Origin: Christensenella sp. UBA1385
GTDB taxonomy: Bacteria > Bacillota > Clostridia > Christensenellales > Aristaeellaceae
DNA length: 30,241 nucleotides
NCBI GenBank assembly: GCA_002305755.1
Contig: DBQV01000062.1
Location: 3,097 to 33,337 of the forward strand
Reading direction: 5' to 3'
Part shown: positions 7,195-14,865 of the stretch, piece by piece
Position numbering within the stretch: position 1 is the first letter of the stretch
Layout: every line of letters starts with the position of its first letter
Translations under genes and position numbers: made by a program
Notes under the pieces: generated by a model
Database searches by the model: none
What the model saw: only the letters and a program-made list of their open reading frames with translations
Told to the model about the DNA's origin: nothing

Positions 7195-8750
7195 GGATTG
7201 GCAGCCTCCTTCCGCGCCTGCGTGAGCGCTATTTCCATCCGCGCTATCAGATGATCCGCCATCTGTTCCGATGTGATCAGGGGAAGCTTGGTCAGCACCG
7301 CGGGCGGGCAGCTGATCTTATAGGTCTGGGCGCTGGCGTCGATACAGAGAGCCTTGTTGAGATGGGCGCAAAAAGCGTTGGCCTGCTCCATGCGCCGGAA
7401 GGACAGCGCGCTCATATGGCCGTCTCCGGTCACGCCGTCGCACAGGTCGGCATGCTGCTTGGCCAGACGTTCCAGTTCGCTGTGATAGCGCCGTCCCACG
7501 GCCTCCATGGCCGGACCGTTCTCCCGGATAAAGGCCATGGTGATCAGGTAGGCCAGGCTGGCCAGCTCCTCCTGCCCGTTGGTCACTAGGGCGCCGAACT
7601 GGCTCATGGTATCGAAAGCGCCGCTGGCGAGCACCTTGCTGGCGGGGTATTCGCCGCCGGGGAAGCCCTTCCCCACAGAGACGAAATCGGGCGTGAGGCC
7701 GTAGCGACGGAAGAGGAAGAGCCCGTCGTACCAGGCGCAGGACTGTATCTCGTCGCACAGCACAGGGGTATCCGTTTCCCGGCAAAGCGCGTAGGTGCCG
7801 CGCAGATAGGCTTCGTCCAGCCGGATGCCGCCGTAATTCATCAGGACGATCTCGTGGCAGAAGCCGGCTGTCTTGAAGTTTCCCTGATTGAAGCGGCGAA
7901 GAGTCGCTTCAAACGCGGTCAGATCGTTGATGGGAACAGAGACCGCCTTGTACAGCCCGGCGCTTTCGGCCTGGGCGTACCATGAGGGCCAAAGCCCCCT
8001 CAGCGTCTGGGCAAGCACGGTGGTGCCGTGATAGTTGCCCGTCAGGCCTCCCGCGTGATCCGCCATCACCAGGAATACCGGGGTCTTTCCGGCGTATTCG
8101 GCTTCCTGCCGGCCGTCCAGGGGATAGAATCTGGCGAGCATCATTTTCAGCGCCGCTTCCACGGCCAGGGAGCCCGTTTCCAGATTGATGACGGTGCTGA
8201 GCACGCCGGGCTTTTTTTCTTTCAGGATGGATTCCATTCGGGGGCTGTCCGCGCTCACGCCGTTGGCCGCGGCGATCAGAGCCCTTTCGAGGGTACGGGT
8301 GATGTAGCCGCGGGTGTTGTTATGCGTGGCGTTGGGGATGCCCAGACGCTTGGCGTTTTCGATGAGCCGATAACCCGGGAAAGCGTGGCCCAGCGGGATC
8401 TGGTAATGCTCGCTCTTTCCCGCAAAGTACAGCCGACCGTCTTCTCCCAGCCTGTAAGCCCCAAGACCGCTGAGGGGAGCGGCTGGAGTGTGCTGAGCGG
8501 CGGCATAGGCGCGTGTGGGCGCTCCTCCCTGCGCATCGGCAAAAGAAGGCACGGCCTGCTGCCCAACCCGGTCCATTAGTTCTTCCTGACGGCGGGCAAA
8601 GGCCTGCGGCCAAAAGTCGACCCTTTCTTCCGCCACGGCCCGCAGGCTGCTCTCGCTTTCCCCGGTCAGAAAAGCCCGGGCGGCGCAGACGGATGCGATG
8701 TATTCTTCGCCCAGCATATCCTGAAGCGACAGTTGAACGTTTTTCAGCAT
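7191..8750 (-). CDS. Class III aminotransferase-like PLP enzyme
   Basis: Fold-type I PLP protein of 519 residues, resembling class III aminotransferases (ornithine, glutamate-1-semialdehyde or omega type). The PLP-binding lysine is Lys361 in SVGKGFPGG, and the cofactor-ring aspartate is Asp333 in LCDEIQS. HNNTRGYITRTLERAL and ETGSLAVEAALKMM match the substrate and cofactor regions. The first 95 residues are longer than the usual N-terminus and unassigned. The ATG at 8750 has GGAGG 5 nt upstream. It lies 10 nt after the isomerase gene and overlaps the next oxidoreductase gene by 4 nt. Placement between a sugar isomerase and a Gfo/Idh dehydrogenase suggests it works on a keto sugar or sugar aldehyde, or the reverse on an amino sugar. 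A mutase or epimerase function is also possible. Confidence 0.8.
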   Translation of the reverse strand: MLKNVQLSLQDMLGEEYIASVCAARAFLTGESESSLRAVAEERVDFWPQAFARRQEELMDRVGQQAVPSFADAQGGAPTRAYAAAQHTPAAPLSGLGAYRLGEDGRLYFAGKSEHYQIPLGHAFPGYRLIENAKRLGIPNATHNNTRGYITRTLERALIAAANGVSADSPRMESILKEKKPGVLSTVINLETGSLAVEAALKMMLARFYPLDGRQEAEYAGKTPVFLVMADHAGGLTGNYHGTTVLAQTLRGLWPSWYAQAESAGLYKAVSVPINDLTAFEATLRRFNQGNFKTAGFCHEIVLMNYGGIRLDEAYLRGTYALCRETDTPVLCDEIQSCAWYDGLFLFRRYGLTPDFVSVGKGFPGGEYPASKVLASGAFDTMSQFGALVTNGQEELASLAYLITMAFIRENGPAMEAVGRRYHSELERLAKQHADLCDGVTGDGHMSALSFRRMEQANAFCAHLNKALCIDASAQTYKISCPPAVLTKLPLITSEQMADHLIARMEIALTQARKEAANP

Positions 8751-8760
8751 ACTAACCTCC

Positions 8761-10152
8761 TCAGACGGGGCAAAATTCGATCTGCAGCATACGGCAGAGC
8801 ATACGGATGCGCGCTTCCTGATCGCCCGGCACCACCGTCTCGTGGTGAGTGCCTCCCGCTTCCAGCCATGCCCGCACGCAGGATGAGACCCCCGTATCGG
8901 GCCGGAAGAACATGTAGGGCATGTCGATCTTCTTCAGGCCGTGCTCATCCAGTATTTTTCCCTTGGCGTACACCAGCCTGAACCGTGTGCCGCTTATGTG
9001 TACCAGGCTCATCACCTGCGCGCGGCCGGGCCGGGGCGTGAAAATCAGGGTGGGGGGATTGTCAAGGCCGCCCTCGTCCATCACACGGTTCATCAGATAG
9101 GGCTTGCTGTCCGTCCGGCAGGTCTTCCAGTTGCCCTCTCCGGCGTGGCAGAAGAGGATGGCTTCCCTCTTCAGATCCATCATGTACATTTCGCTGAAAT
9201 TGGCTTCTCCGCACAGACGGTGCATCAGGGCCACCATCATAGCCGCGGAGGCGTCGCCCTCGGCGGCATAGCCGTACCCATCCGCCATCAGATTGGAGGC
9301 CGCCAGCAGGGGCAGCTGGGTAAAGCGGCCGTCGGCCCCGCACTCCTCAAAGTGCAGCGTGTATCCGTCGTAACCCATTTCCTCCAGAAACTTTTTGATG
9401 CCCAGGTACATGCGCACGGCTTCCTCGTGCTGGCCGGGGGCCATGGCGGGGTCGATGAAAAAGAGCTCGCGTTCGCGGGCGACGCGGTCCGCGACGGCCT
9501 GCTGAGTGACCGAAGCGCACCGGCTTTGCACCGCGCCAATGGAATCGTATATGAACTCCGCCCCCAAATGGCGGTAAACGGCCATGTCGTCTGTGATCAC
9601 ATCGCCCATGCCCGGCAGCTTGCCGATGACGCTGATGCGCATGCGCCTCAGGAACTGCGCGGCTTGCGCCGCCGCGCCGAAATCCGCGACAAAACGATGC
9701 AGTTCTCCGTCCAAGCGGCTTCCGGCAAAGTAAAGGCAGGGGATGCCCGCGCGCATCAGGCAGTTAGCGCTGTCCTGGGAGCCGTGAATGCCCTGGTTGA
9801 CGGTCAGCTCCCACTCTTCAAAGCCCTCGTCCACCGTTTCGTCGGGCTGCACCAGCGCCAGGGCCAGGGGCAGGCGATTGCCCTGCATGGCCCGCACGAG
9901 ATACTGCCCCTGGAAATAGCTGCACAGTATGATCAGTATCCCGTCCAGTTTTTCCCGGTTATATCGGTCCGTCAGCTCCTCAACGTCCCTGCGGTTCAGG
10001 GCTGGATGGGGGAACACGCAGTCCACCACCTCGGAGAGCCCCTCCGCGAGTGCGCGCACATAGTCCGTCTGTGCCCGGGTGATTCCGGGGAATATCGGCT
10101 CATAACCCTCCATCAATAGGGCCAGGATGCCCAGGCGCGGCTTCTCAGCCAT
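8761..10152 (-). CDS. L-arabinose isomerase-like sugar isomerase
   Basis: Metal-dependent aldose-ketose isomerase of 463 residues related to AraA of the FucI/AraA superfamily. All four metal or catalytic positions known from AraA have counterparts: Glu298 in YGYAAEGD, Glu321 in FSEMYMMD, His336 in FCHAGEGN and the histidine pair 436-437 in AGGTHHE. It is shorter than typical AraA (about 500 residues) and the surrounding sequence is divergent, so the substrate need not be L-arabinose. The start at 10152 is chosen because GGAGG lies 8 nt upstream; the longer frame would run through the kinase gene. The start overlaps the kinase stop by 8 nt (ATGGCTGA), so the two are translationally coupled. 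It should act before the FGGY kinase in the same operon. Confidence 0.8.
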   Translation of the reverse strand: MAEKPRLGILALLMEGYEPIFPGITRAQTDYVRALAEGLSEVVDCVFPHPALNRRDVEELTDRYNREKLDGILIILCSYFQGQYLVRAMQGNRLPLALALVQPDETVDEGFEEWELTVNQGIHGSQDSANCLMRAGIPCLYFAGSRLDGELHRFVADFGAAAQAAQFLRRMRISVIGKLPGMGDVITDDMAVYRHLGAEFIYDSIGAVQSRCASVTQQAVADRVARERELFFIDPAMAPGQHEEAVRMYLGIKKFLEEMGYDGYTLHFEECGADGRFTQLPLLAASNLMADGYGYAAEGDASAAMMVALMHRLCGEANFSEMYMMDLKREAILFCHAGEGNWKTCRTDSKPYLMNRVMDEGGLDNPPTLIFTPRPGRAQVMSLVHISGTRFRLVYAKGKILDEHGLKKIDMPYMFFRPDTGVSSCVRAWLEAGGTHHETVVPGDQEARIRMLCRMLQIEFCPV

Positions 10153-11629
10153 GGTTCGATCCTCCTTCAAACAGCGGTCGGATGCTCCGGTATAGCTGCT
10201 GATACCTTTCATGGGCTGCCTGATACAGGGCCCGACGCCGGGGATCTGGCGGGTAGCGGGCGGCGATGCGGGGCTTGGGAAGGGCTGACCCCACGATCCC
10301 CGCTCCTCTGCCGGCAAGCAGCGCTGCGCCCATAGCTGCGGCCTCCTCACAGGGAAGGGTGAAAAACTCCCGGCCGCAGATGTCCGCCTTGATCTGTTCC
10401 CATACAGGGCTCCGGGCCCCGCCGCCAAGGGAGCACACCGGGCCGGGCGGCACGCCCCATGCATCCATGATCCCCAGCATATCTGCCAGCAGGTGAGCAA
10501 CTCCCTCCATCACGGCCCTTGCGAAATGCTCCCGCCCCATGGAGAGCGTGCCGCCGAAAAACACGGCGCGCGCCTCCGGGCAGAGGTCCGGGTCCACCGC
10601 TCCGTCAAGAAAGGGCAGAAAGAGCAGCCCTTCCGCGCTGGGCGGCACGTTTTTCACCAGAGTATCAAGCGTTTCATACGCCATGCCCGGGCAGAAGCGG
10701 TCGCGGAACCAGGTCAGGCACATGCCGCCGGTATTGCCGATGGGCAGAAGCATGTATTCTCCGTCTTCCACATGCCGGTATACCGTGGTGGGCGAAGCGC
10801 CCGTTCTCTCAAGGCCGTCCAGGCGCTTCAGAACGGCGCCGGCAACCAGTGCGGTGCCGGTCGTTTCCGTAGATGTGCCGGGCATCAGGCAGCGCACGGC
10901 ATAGGAAGCGCTCACCTGATCCATGGCGCCCGTGAAGACCGGGATGCCGGCGGGCAGGCCCAGACATTTCTCCGCGGCGGCGGTTGACCTCCCCACGTAT
11001 GCGCCGCTGCCGAGCAATTGCGGAAGGGCATCCTTGCCGATGCCTGCCGCGTCCAGGGCCGCCTGCCACCAGCCGTCCCCGCGCAGGCTGAACCACCCGG
11101 TGGAAGTCTGCATCGTTTTCTCCGTCACAAAGCGGCCAGTCATGAGACGCAGCAGGAAGTCCTCCAACAGCAGAAGTTTATGTCCGGTGGTGAACAGCTG
11201 CGGCTCGTGCCGCCTCAGCCAAAGCGCCTTGGCCAGGGGGGAAGCGCCGGTCAATCCCGGCAGCCCCGTTTCCCGATAGTAGGTTTCGATTGGGAACAGG
11301 CGGCTCAGCTCCTCCGCCTCTTTATCCGCCCGCTGATCCAGCCATACCAGGAAGGGGCGCTGAGGGCAGCCCTGCCTGTCCGTCACGGTCAGGGTCTCGC
11401 CCTGCGCGGTCAGCCCGACGGCCGCGATGGGGGCGTTACGGGCATCGATCGCCAGAAGCCCTTTGCGGATGGCGTCTAAATACATCTCCGCCGCTGCTTC
11501 CGCCCGGTTTTCCGATGTCTGCAGGCGATACTCCTGCACGCTCTTGCCAATCAGCTCAAGGGCGGGGGAAAACAGGCAGACCTTGACAGAGGTGGTGCCT
11601 GCGTCGATGGCCAGCAGGCAGGGGTTCAT
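10145..11629 (-). CDS. FGGY-family carbohydrate kinase (xylulokinase-like)
   Basis: ATP-dependent kinase of 494 residues for a ketose or polyol. The first phosphate-binding motif is AIDAGTTSVK (7-16). Substrate-binding LVWLDQRAD (94-102) and the catalytic base Asp237 in TGAMDQVSASY are present. The C-terminal FGGY domain carries SLGGGARSPVWEQIKADICG and EAAAMGAALLA. Length is normal for xylulokinase. The start overlaps the upstream aldolase stop in ATGA. The isomerase gene follows with an 8-nt overlap. Isomerase, FGGY kinase and aldolase together form a classic ketose phosphate route, but the aldolase is of the class II fructose-bisphosphate type rather than the AraD/FucA type, so the pathway is not simply arabinose or fucose degradation. 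Confidence 0.9.
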   Translation of the reverse strand: MNPCLLAIDAGTTSVKVCLFSPALELIGKSVQEYRLQTSENRAEAAAEMYLDAIRKGLLAIDARNAPIAAVGLTAQGETLTVTDRQGCPQRPFLVWLDQRADKEAEELSRLFPIETYYRETGLPGLTGASPLAKALWLRRHEPQLFTTGHKLLLLEDFLLRLMTGRFVTEKTMQTSTGWFSLRGDGWWQAALDAAGIGKDALPQLLGSGAYVGRSTAAAEKCLGLPAGIPVFTGAMDQVSASYAVRCLMPGTSTETTGTALVAGAVLKRLDGLERTGASPTTVYRHVEDGEYMLLPIGNTGGMCLTWFRDRFCPGMAYETLDTLVKNVPPSAEGLLFLPFLDGAVDPDLCPEARAVFFGGTLSMGREHFARAVMEGVAHLLADMLGIMDAWGVPPGPVCSLGGGARSPVWEQIKADICGREFFTLPCEEAAAMGAALLAGRGAGIVGSALPKPRIAARYPPDPRRRALYQAAHERYQQLYRSIRPLFEGGSNHG

Positions 11630-12468
11630 GCCCTTCCCTCGCTGCCGAACATCCGGATATGGCGCATCGTTTCCTGCCTGACTGCCGCCTCGATTGGCGA
11701 CATCAATTCAAACGCGCCCGTCTTTTCGGAGAAGCTCTGCACAGCTGCCCTGGCCGCGGCCAGATTGTTGTGGGTGAATATGTTGATCTTTGAAATGCCG
11801 TCCAGCACGCAGCGTCGGAAATCCTCCTCGCTCAGGCCGCTGCCGCCGTGCAGGACAAGGGGCGTGTCGCACAGATCCCGGATGTGCCGCAGGGCGTCGA
11901 AGCTGAGTGCGGGCGGCGTGTCGTACAGGCCGTGAGCGGTGCCGATGGCTACCGCCAGAGCGTCGCAGCCCGTTTCCGCGCAGAAGAGCCGCGCGTCCTC
12001 CGGATCGGTGTACACAGAGTCGGCGATCCGCGCGCCCACCGAGCGCTCGTTGGAGCCCACGTGGCCGATCTCTGCCTCAAGGGAACAGCCCGCGGCGTGA
12101 GCCTTTTTCACCATATCTTTCGTGCGGCGGATGTTTTCGTCTATGGGCAGCAGGCTGCAGTCATACATCACCGAGGAAAACCCCAGCGCGATGGCTCTCT
12201 CCACCAGATCAGGGTCAAACCCGTGGTCGAAATGCAGGGCGACCGGCACCCTGGCGCGTCTGGCCATGCCCAGCATCATATCGCAGTAATCCTCCAGCGA
12301 CGCGGGCGGCAGCAGTATCTGGGCCGGGCCGATGATGACGGGGGACCGCAGTTCCTCCGCCGCCAGAAGAATGCCGCGCGTCATCTCCAGGGTGACGCAG
12401 TTAAACAGCCCGACCGCGTACCGTTTTTCTCTGGTATCTTTTAGTATTTCCTGCAGAGTGACCAACAT
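11626..12468 (-). CDS. Class II (zinc) fructose-bisphosphate/ketose-phosphate aldolase, KbaY/GatY-like
   Basis: Zinc-dependent aldolase of 280 residues that splits a ketose phosphate into dihydroxyacetone phosphate and an aldehyde. Visible active-site residues are Asp81 and zinc ligand His82 in HFDHG, Glu133 in EAEIGHVG, zinc ligand His179 in GTAHGLY, zinc ligand His207 with the phosphate loop GGSG in LHGGSGL, and KINIFTHNN at 228-235. The last motif differs at its end from the usual N-T-D/E, hinting at altered substrate handling. Start ATG at 12468 has AGGAG about 11 nt upstream, immediately after the stop of the Gfo/Idh gene. Tagatose-1,6-bisphosphate, fructose-bisphosphate or a deoxy or sulfo analogue could be the substrate; the operon does not settle which. 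Confidence 0.88.
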   Translation of the reverse strand: MLVTLQEILKDTREKRYAVGLFNCVTLEMTRGILLAAEELRSPVIIGPAQILLPPASLEDYCDMMLGMARRARVPVALHFDHGFDPDLVERAIALGFSSVMYDCSLLPIDENIRRTKDMVKKAHAAGCSLEAEIGHVGSNERSVGARIADSVYTDPEDARLFCAETGCDALAVAIGTAHGLYDTPPALSFDALRHIRDLCDTPLVLHGGSGLSEEDFRRCVLDGISKINIFTHNNLAAARAAVQSFSEKTGAFELMSPIEAAVRQETMRHIRMFGSEGRA

Positions 12469-12483
12469 GTGTGTTTCTTCTCC

Positions 12484-13626
12484 TTAATATTCAATGGGGA
12501 TGAACCGGCCTGCGGCGTCCGCGTCCCGGGCCGCGAGACAAATGGCGGCGCTTTCCAGCCCCGCCGTCAGATCGGATCGCGCGCTGCCGCCGTTCAGCAC
12601 GGACATGAAGTCCAGCGCCAGCGCCTCGTCACCGCCGAAATGCTGGCCGGAGGCTGAGCTGAAGACGTGCTCCACGGTCTGCGGCGTGAAATAGCGGTCT
12701 TCCCGGATCTTTCCGGTGTTGAAATCGAATTCCGCGCTGCCCTCCGTGCCGATCAGGCGTGCGCCGCGGCGGGCGGCACTCTTTTTGACCATGAAAATTT
12801 GGCTGTAGGCGATCAGGGCGCCGCTTTCCGTCTGCAGAATCATGGAGGCGGTATCCTCGTTCCCCGTATCCTCCGCAAAGCAGCACTGCTCTCCCTGCAC
12901 TTCTTCCCGATAAAGATGCGCTACCGTATAGCTGCTTTCCCGGCAACTGCGGTATTCCACGCAGGCGGGACAGGTGAGCCCCGCGGGGCGGCTGCCGCGG
13001 AAGTGCAGCTTGGCTGTTTTCGCGCAGACGGAGACGGGTCTCTCGCCGATCAGGTACTTGATGTAATCCATATCGTGGGTGGCTTTCTGCAAAAACAGCC
13101 CGCCTGTCTCCGAGGGGTCGCGGTACCAGCTGTGATAATACACGCTGCCGTAGGGCACGTTGTTGACCGCCTGCACCATGGTGATCCTGCCCAGGATGCC
13201 GCTGCGCACGATGCGCTCCATCTCCTGCACGATGGAGGTTTCCCGAAGGGGAAAGGAAACGACAACCCGGCTTTCCTTTCCAAGCCCTGCCAGCTTCAGC
13301 TGCTCGTATTGCTGTCGGGAGACGCACACAGGCTTTTCCAGAAACAGAGGAAGGTCTTCCTTCAGCGCCAGACAGGCAAAGCGGGTGTGCAGGCTGCAGC
13401 GGGTACCGACGAAGACTCCGTCCAAGCCGCCCTTCTTCATCATTTGCTCCCCATCCTCGTACCAGACGGTATGCGCAAAGTAAGGGTCCTCCCGTACCTT
13501 GGGCGCGATTTCCCGCCAGGCGGGGTCCGCCACGGCGCAGACCTCAATCTCCGCCTCCAGAGAACGGAAGGCGCGAAGCATGGTTCTGGAACGCAGTCCA
13601 TACCCTATGAATCCGATCCGCTTCAA
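12484..13626 (-). CDS. Gfo/Idh/MocA-family oxidoreductase with cysteine cluster, TTG start
   Basis: NAD(P)-dependent oxidoreductase of 380 residues and the first gene of the leftward operon. The Rossmann motif IGFIGYGLRS is at 4-13, the conserved LEKP lysine is at residue 98, and the catalytic-helix region ATHDMDYIKYLIG (182-194) carries His184 and Asp185. An insertion holds Cys219, Cys222 and Cys228 (CPACVEYRSC), followed by a Cys-Cys pair at 248-249, which looks like a metal site or disulfide cluster. No ATG is available at the natural N-terminus; a TTG at 13626 with GGAGGGAAGG upstream gives the expected start MKRIGFIG. A 12-base AT-rich motif shared with the rightward operon lies 23 nt upstream. 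Substrate unknown, probably a sugar or glycoside. Confidence 0.88.
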   Translation of the reverse strand: MKRIGFIGYGLRSRTMLRAFRSLEAEIEVCAVADPAWREIAPKVREDPYFAHTVWYEDGEQMMKKGGLDGVFVGTRCSLHTRFACLALKEDLPLFLEKPVCVSRQQYEQLKLAGLGKESRVVVSFPLRETSIVQEMERIVRSGILGRITMVQAVNNVPYGSVYYHSWYRDPSETGGLFLQKATHDMDYIKYLIGERPVSVCAKTAKLHFRGSRPAGLTCPACVEYRSCRESSYTVAHLYREEVQGEQCCFAEDTGNEDTASMILQTESGALIAYSQIFMVKKSAARRGARLIGTEGSAEFDFNTGKIREDRYFTPQTVEHVFSSASGQHFGGDEALALDFMSVLNGGSARSDLTAGLESAAICLAARDADAAGRFIPIEY

Positions 13627-13649
13627 TACGCCTTCCCTCCGATCGAGAT

Positions 13650-13661
13650 TTATTAGTAATA
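13650..13661 (-). promoter_or_regulatory. Shared leader motif, copy 1 (TATTACTAATAA on the minus strand)
   Basis: A 12-base motif identical to 13834-13845 on the other strand. It contains the 11-bp palindrome TATTA-N-TAATA. It lies 23 nt upstream of the TTG start of the leftward operon, in the same orientation to its gene as copy 2. Candidate operator, or leader element, for joint control of the divergent operons. Confidence 0.5.
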
Positions 13662-13685
13662 GTGTAATAATTATCTTTGAAATAC

Positions 13686-13714
13686 TTGACAGCCGGTTTC
13701 AAACTTGTTATAGT
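13686..13714 (+). promoter_or_regulatory. Strong sigma70-type promoter of the transporter operon
   Basis: -35 TTGACA (13686-13691), exactly 17 nt of spacer, and -10 TATAGT (13709-13714). Predicted start is near 13721, leaving a leader of about 150 nt before the first permease gene. Copy 2 of the shared motif falls within that leader. Confidence 0.8.
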
Positions 13715-13737
13715 GAATTCGGTCGTATTTCAACCAT

Positions 13738-13766
13738 ATTCTGCCACGATGTGAAGCAGAAGTCAA
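13738..13766 (-). promoter_or_regulatory. Possible promoter of the leftward operon
   Basis: Read on the minus strand: TTGACT (13766-13761), a 17-nt spacer, then CAGAAT (13743-13738). It would start near 13731 and run across the rightward promoter, so the two would face each other. The weak -10 and this unusual geometry keep confidence low. Confidence 0.3.
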
Positions 13767-13833
13767 GCGGGATTCCGGGTTTTAGGATTTTTACTCACGG
13801 ACCTTGTCCCCTCGCAGGCGGTGCGGACGATAA

Positions 13834-13845
13834 TATTACTAATAA
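13834..13845 (+). promoter_or_regulatory. Shared leader motif, copy 2 (TATTACTAATAA)
   Basis: Identical to the minus-strand copy at 13650-13661. It lies 27 nt upstream of the first permease ATG, downstream of the predicted transcription start. It is embedded in a larger near-palindrome (13829-13850) with outer arms GATAAT and ATTATC. This position fits a roadblock operator or an RNA leader element. Confidence 0.5.
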
Positions 13846-13872
13846 TTATCAGGCTTGAATGGAGAGGAATTC

Positions 13873-14850
13873 ATGATGGTACAGCAGGCTCGTTCCCTGA
13901 GTCAGGATGACCTGAGAAAGCGGGGCCCAGGCTTTCTGGCGTATATCAGGAAGTACTGGTTTCTGTACATGCTGGTGCTTCCGGGATTCATCTTCATGGC
14001 CGTGTTCGATTACGGGCCCATGTACGGCATCCAGCTGGCGTTCAAAAAATACTCGCCCAAGGCCGGCGTGTGGAACAGCCAGTGGATCGGCCTTGGCAAC
14101 TTCGAGAGGATGGTCGGCGACCCGAACTTCATCCGCGCGTTCAGGAATACCATCATTATCAATCTCTACAATCTGCTCTTCGGCTTCACCTTCAACGTAT
14201 TCCTGGCTCTGATGCTCAGCGAGCTGAGGCTGAAGAAGTACAAGTCCGTCATGCAGACCTGCGTCTATCTGCCTTATTTCCTCTCCTGGGTGATTTTTTC
14301 GGGCCTGGTGCAGGTGTTTCTGGAGTCTCCGGGCACGGGGGATTCGGGCGGGTTGGTCAATCAGCTCATCGTGGCGGCGGGAGGTGAGCCGGTGGACTTT
14401 CTCAAGCGGCCTGAGATGTTCCGGAGCATACTGGTGATCACCAATATCATCAAGACCTCGGGCTATTCCACCATCGTTTACCTGGCGGCCATCTCGGGCA
14501 TCGATCCGGCCCTGTATGAAAGCGCAGCCATCGACGGCGCCAACCGCGGGAACGCCATTGTACACATCACCTTTCCCCGCATCCTGCCCAGCGTGGTCAT
14601 CATGCTGATCCTGCAGCTGTCGGGCCTCTTCCTTTCCAACTTCGATCAGGTGTACAACCTGTACAACAACTACGTCCTCTCCACCGGCGACGTGCTGTCC
14701 ACCTATATTTACCGCATCAGCCTGGGGGGCGGCGGCACGGACTTTGAGCTGTCCACCGCCATGAACCTGATCATGAACGTGATGGGCCTGATCGTGGTGG
14801 GAATCACCAACCGCTACGTTTCCAAGCTGGACGTGCAGGGCATCTTTTGA
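13873..14850 (+). CDS. Sugar ABC transporter permease, LplB type
   Basis: Membrane permease of 325 residues for a CUT1-type oligosaccharide importer (LplB/COG4209-like). It starts with a short polar N-terminus and a first membrane helix in YWFLYMLVLPGFIFMAVFDYG, followed by the family-typical GPMYGIQLAFKKYSPKAG. The cytoplasmic EAA loop that contacts the ATPase is ESAAIDGANRGNAIVHITFPRILP, around residues 216-239, and the protein ends LDVQGIF as expected. Start ATG 13873 or 13876: GGAGAGG lies 5 or 8 nt upstream, and the TTG at 13855 is upstream of that site and rejected. It is first in the rightward ten-gene operon, with the second permease 15 nt downstream. Confidence 0.93.
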   Translation: MMVQQARSLSQDDLRKRGPGFLAYIRKYWFLYMLVLPGFIFMAVFDYGPMYGIQLAFKKYSPKAGVWNSQWIGLGNFERMVGDPNFIRAFRNTIIINLYNLLFGFTFNVFLALMLSELRLKKYKSVMQTCVYLPYFLSWVIFSGLVQVFLESPGTGDSGGLVNQLIVAAGGEPVDFLKRPEMFRSILVITNIIKTSGYSTIVYLAAISGIDPALYESAAIDGANRGNAIVHITFPRILPSVVIMLILQLSGLFLSNFDQVYNLYNNYVLSTGDVLSTYIYRISLGGGGTDFELSTAMNLIMNVMGLIVVGITNRYVSKLDVQGIF

Positions 14851-14865
14851 GAGGAGGCGGACCGA

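Noticed and set aside
10153..10500. Longer start of the isomerase at 10500
   Set aside because: It would overlap the FGGY kinase by over 350 bases; a good ribosome binding site and family-like N-terminus support 10152.
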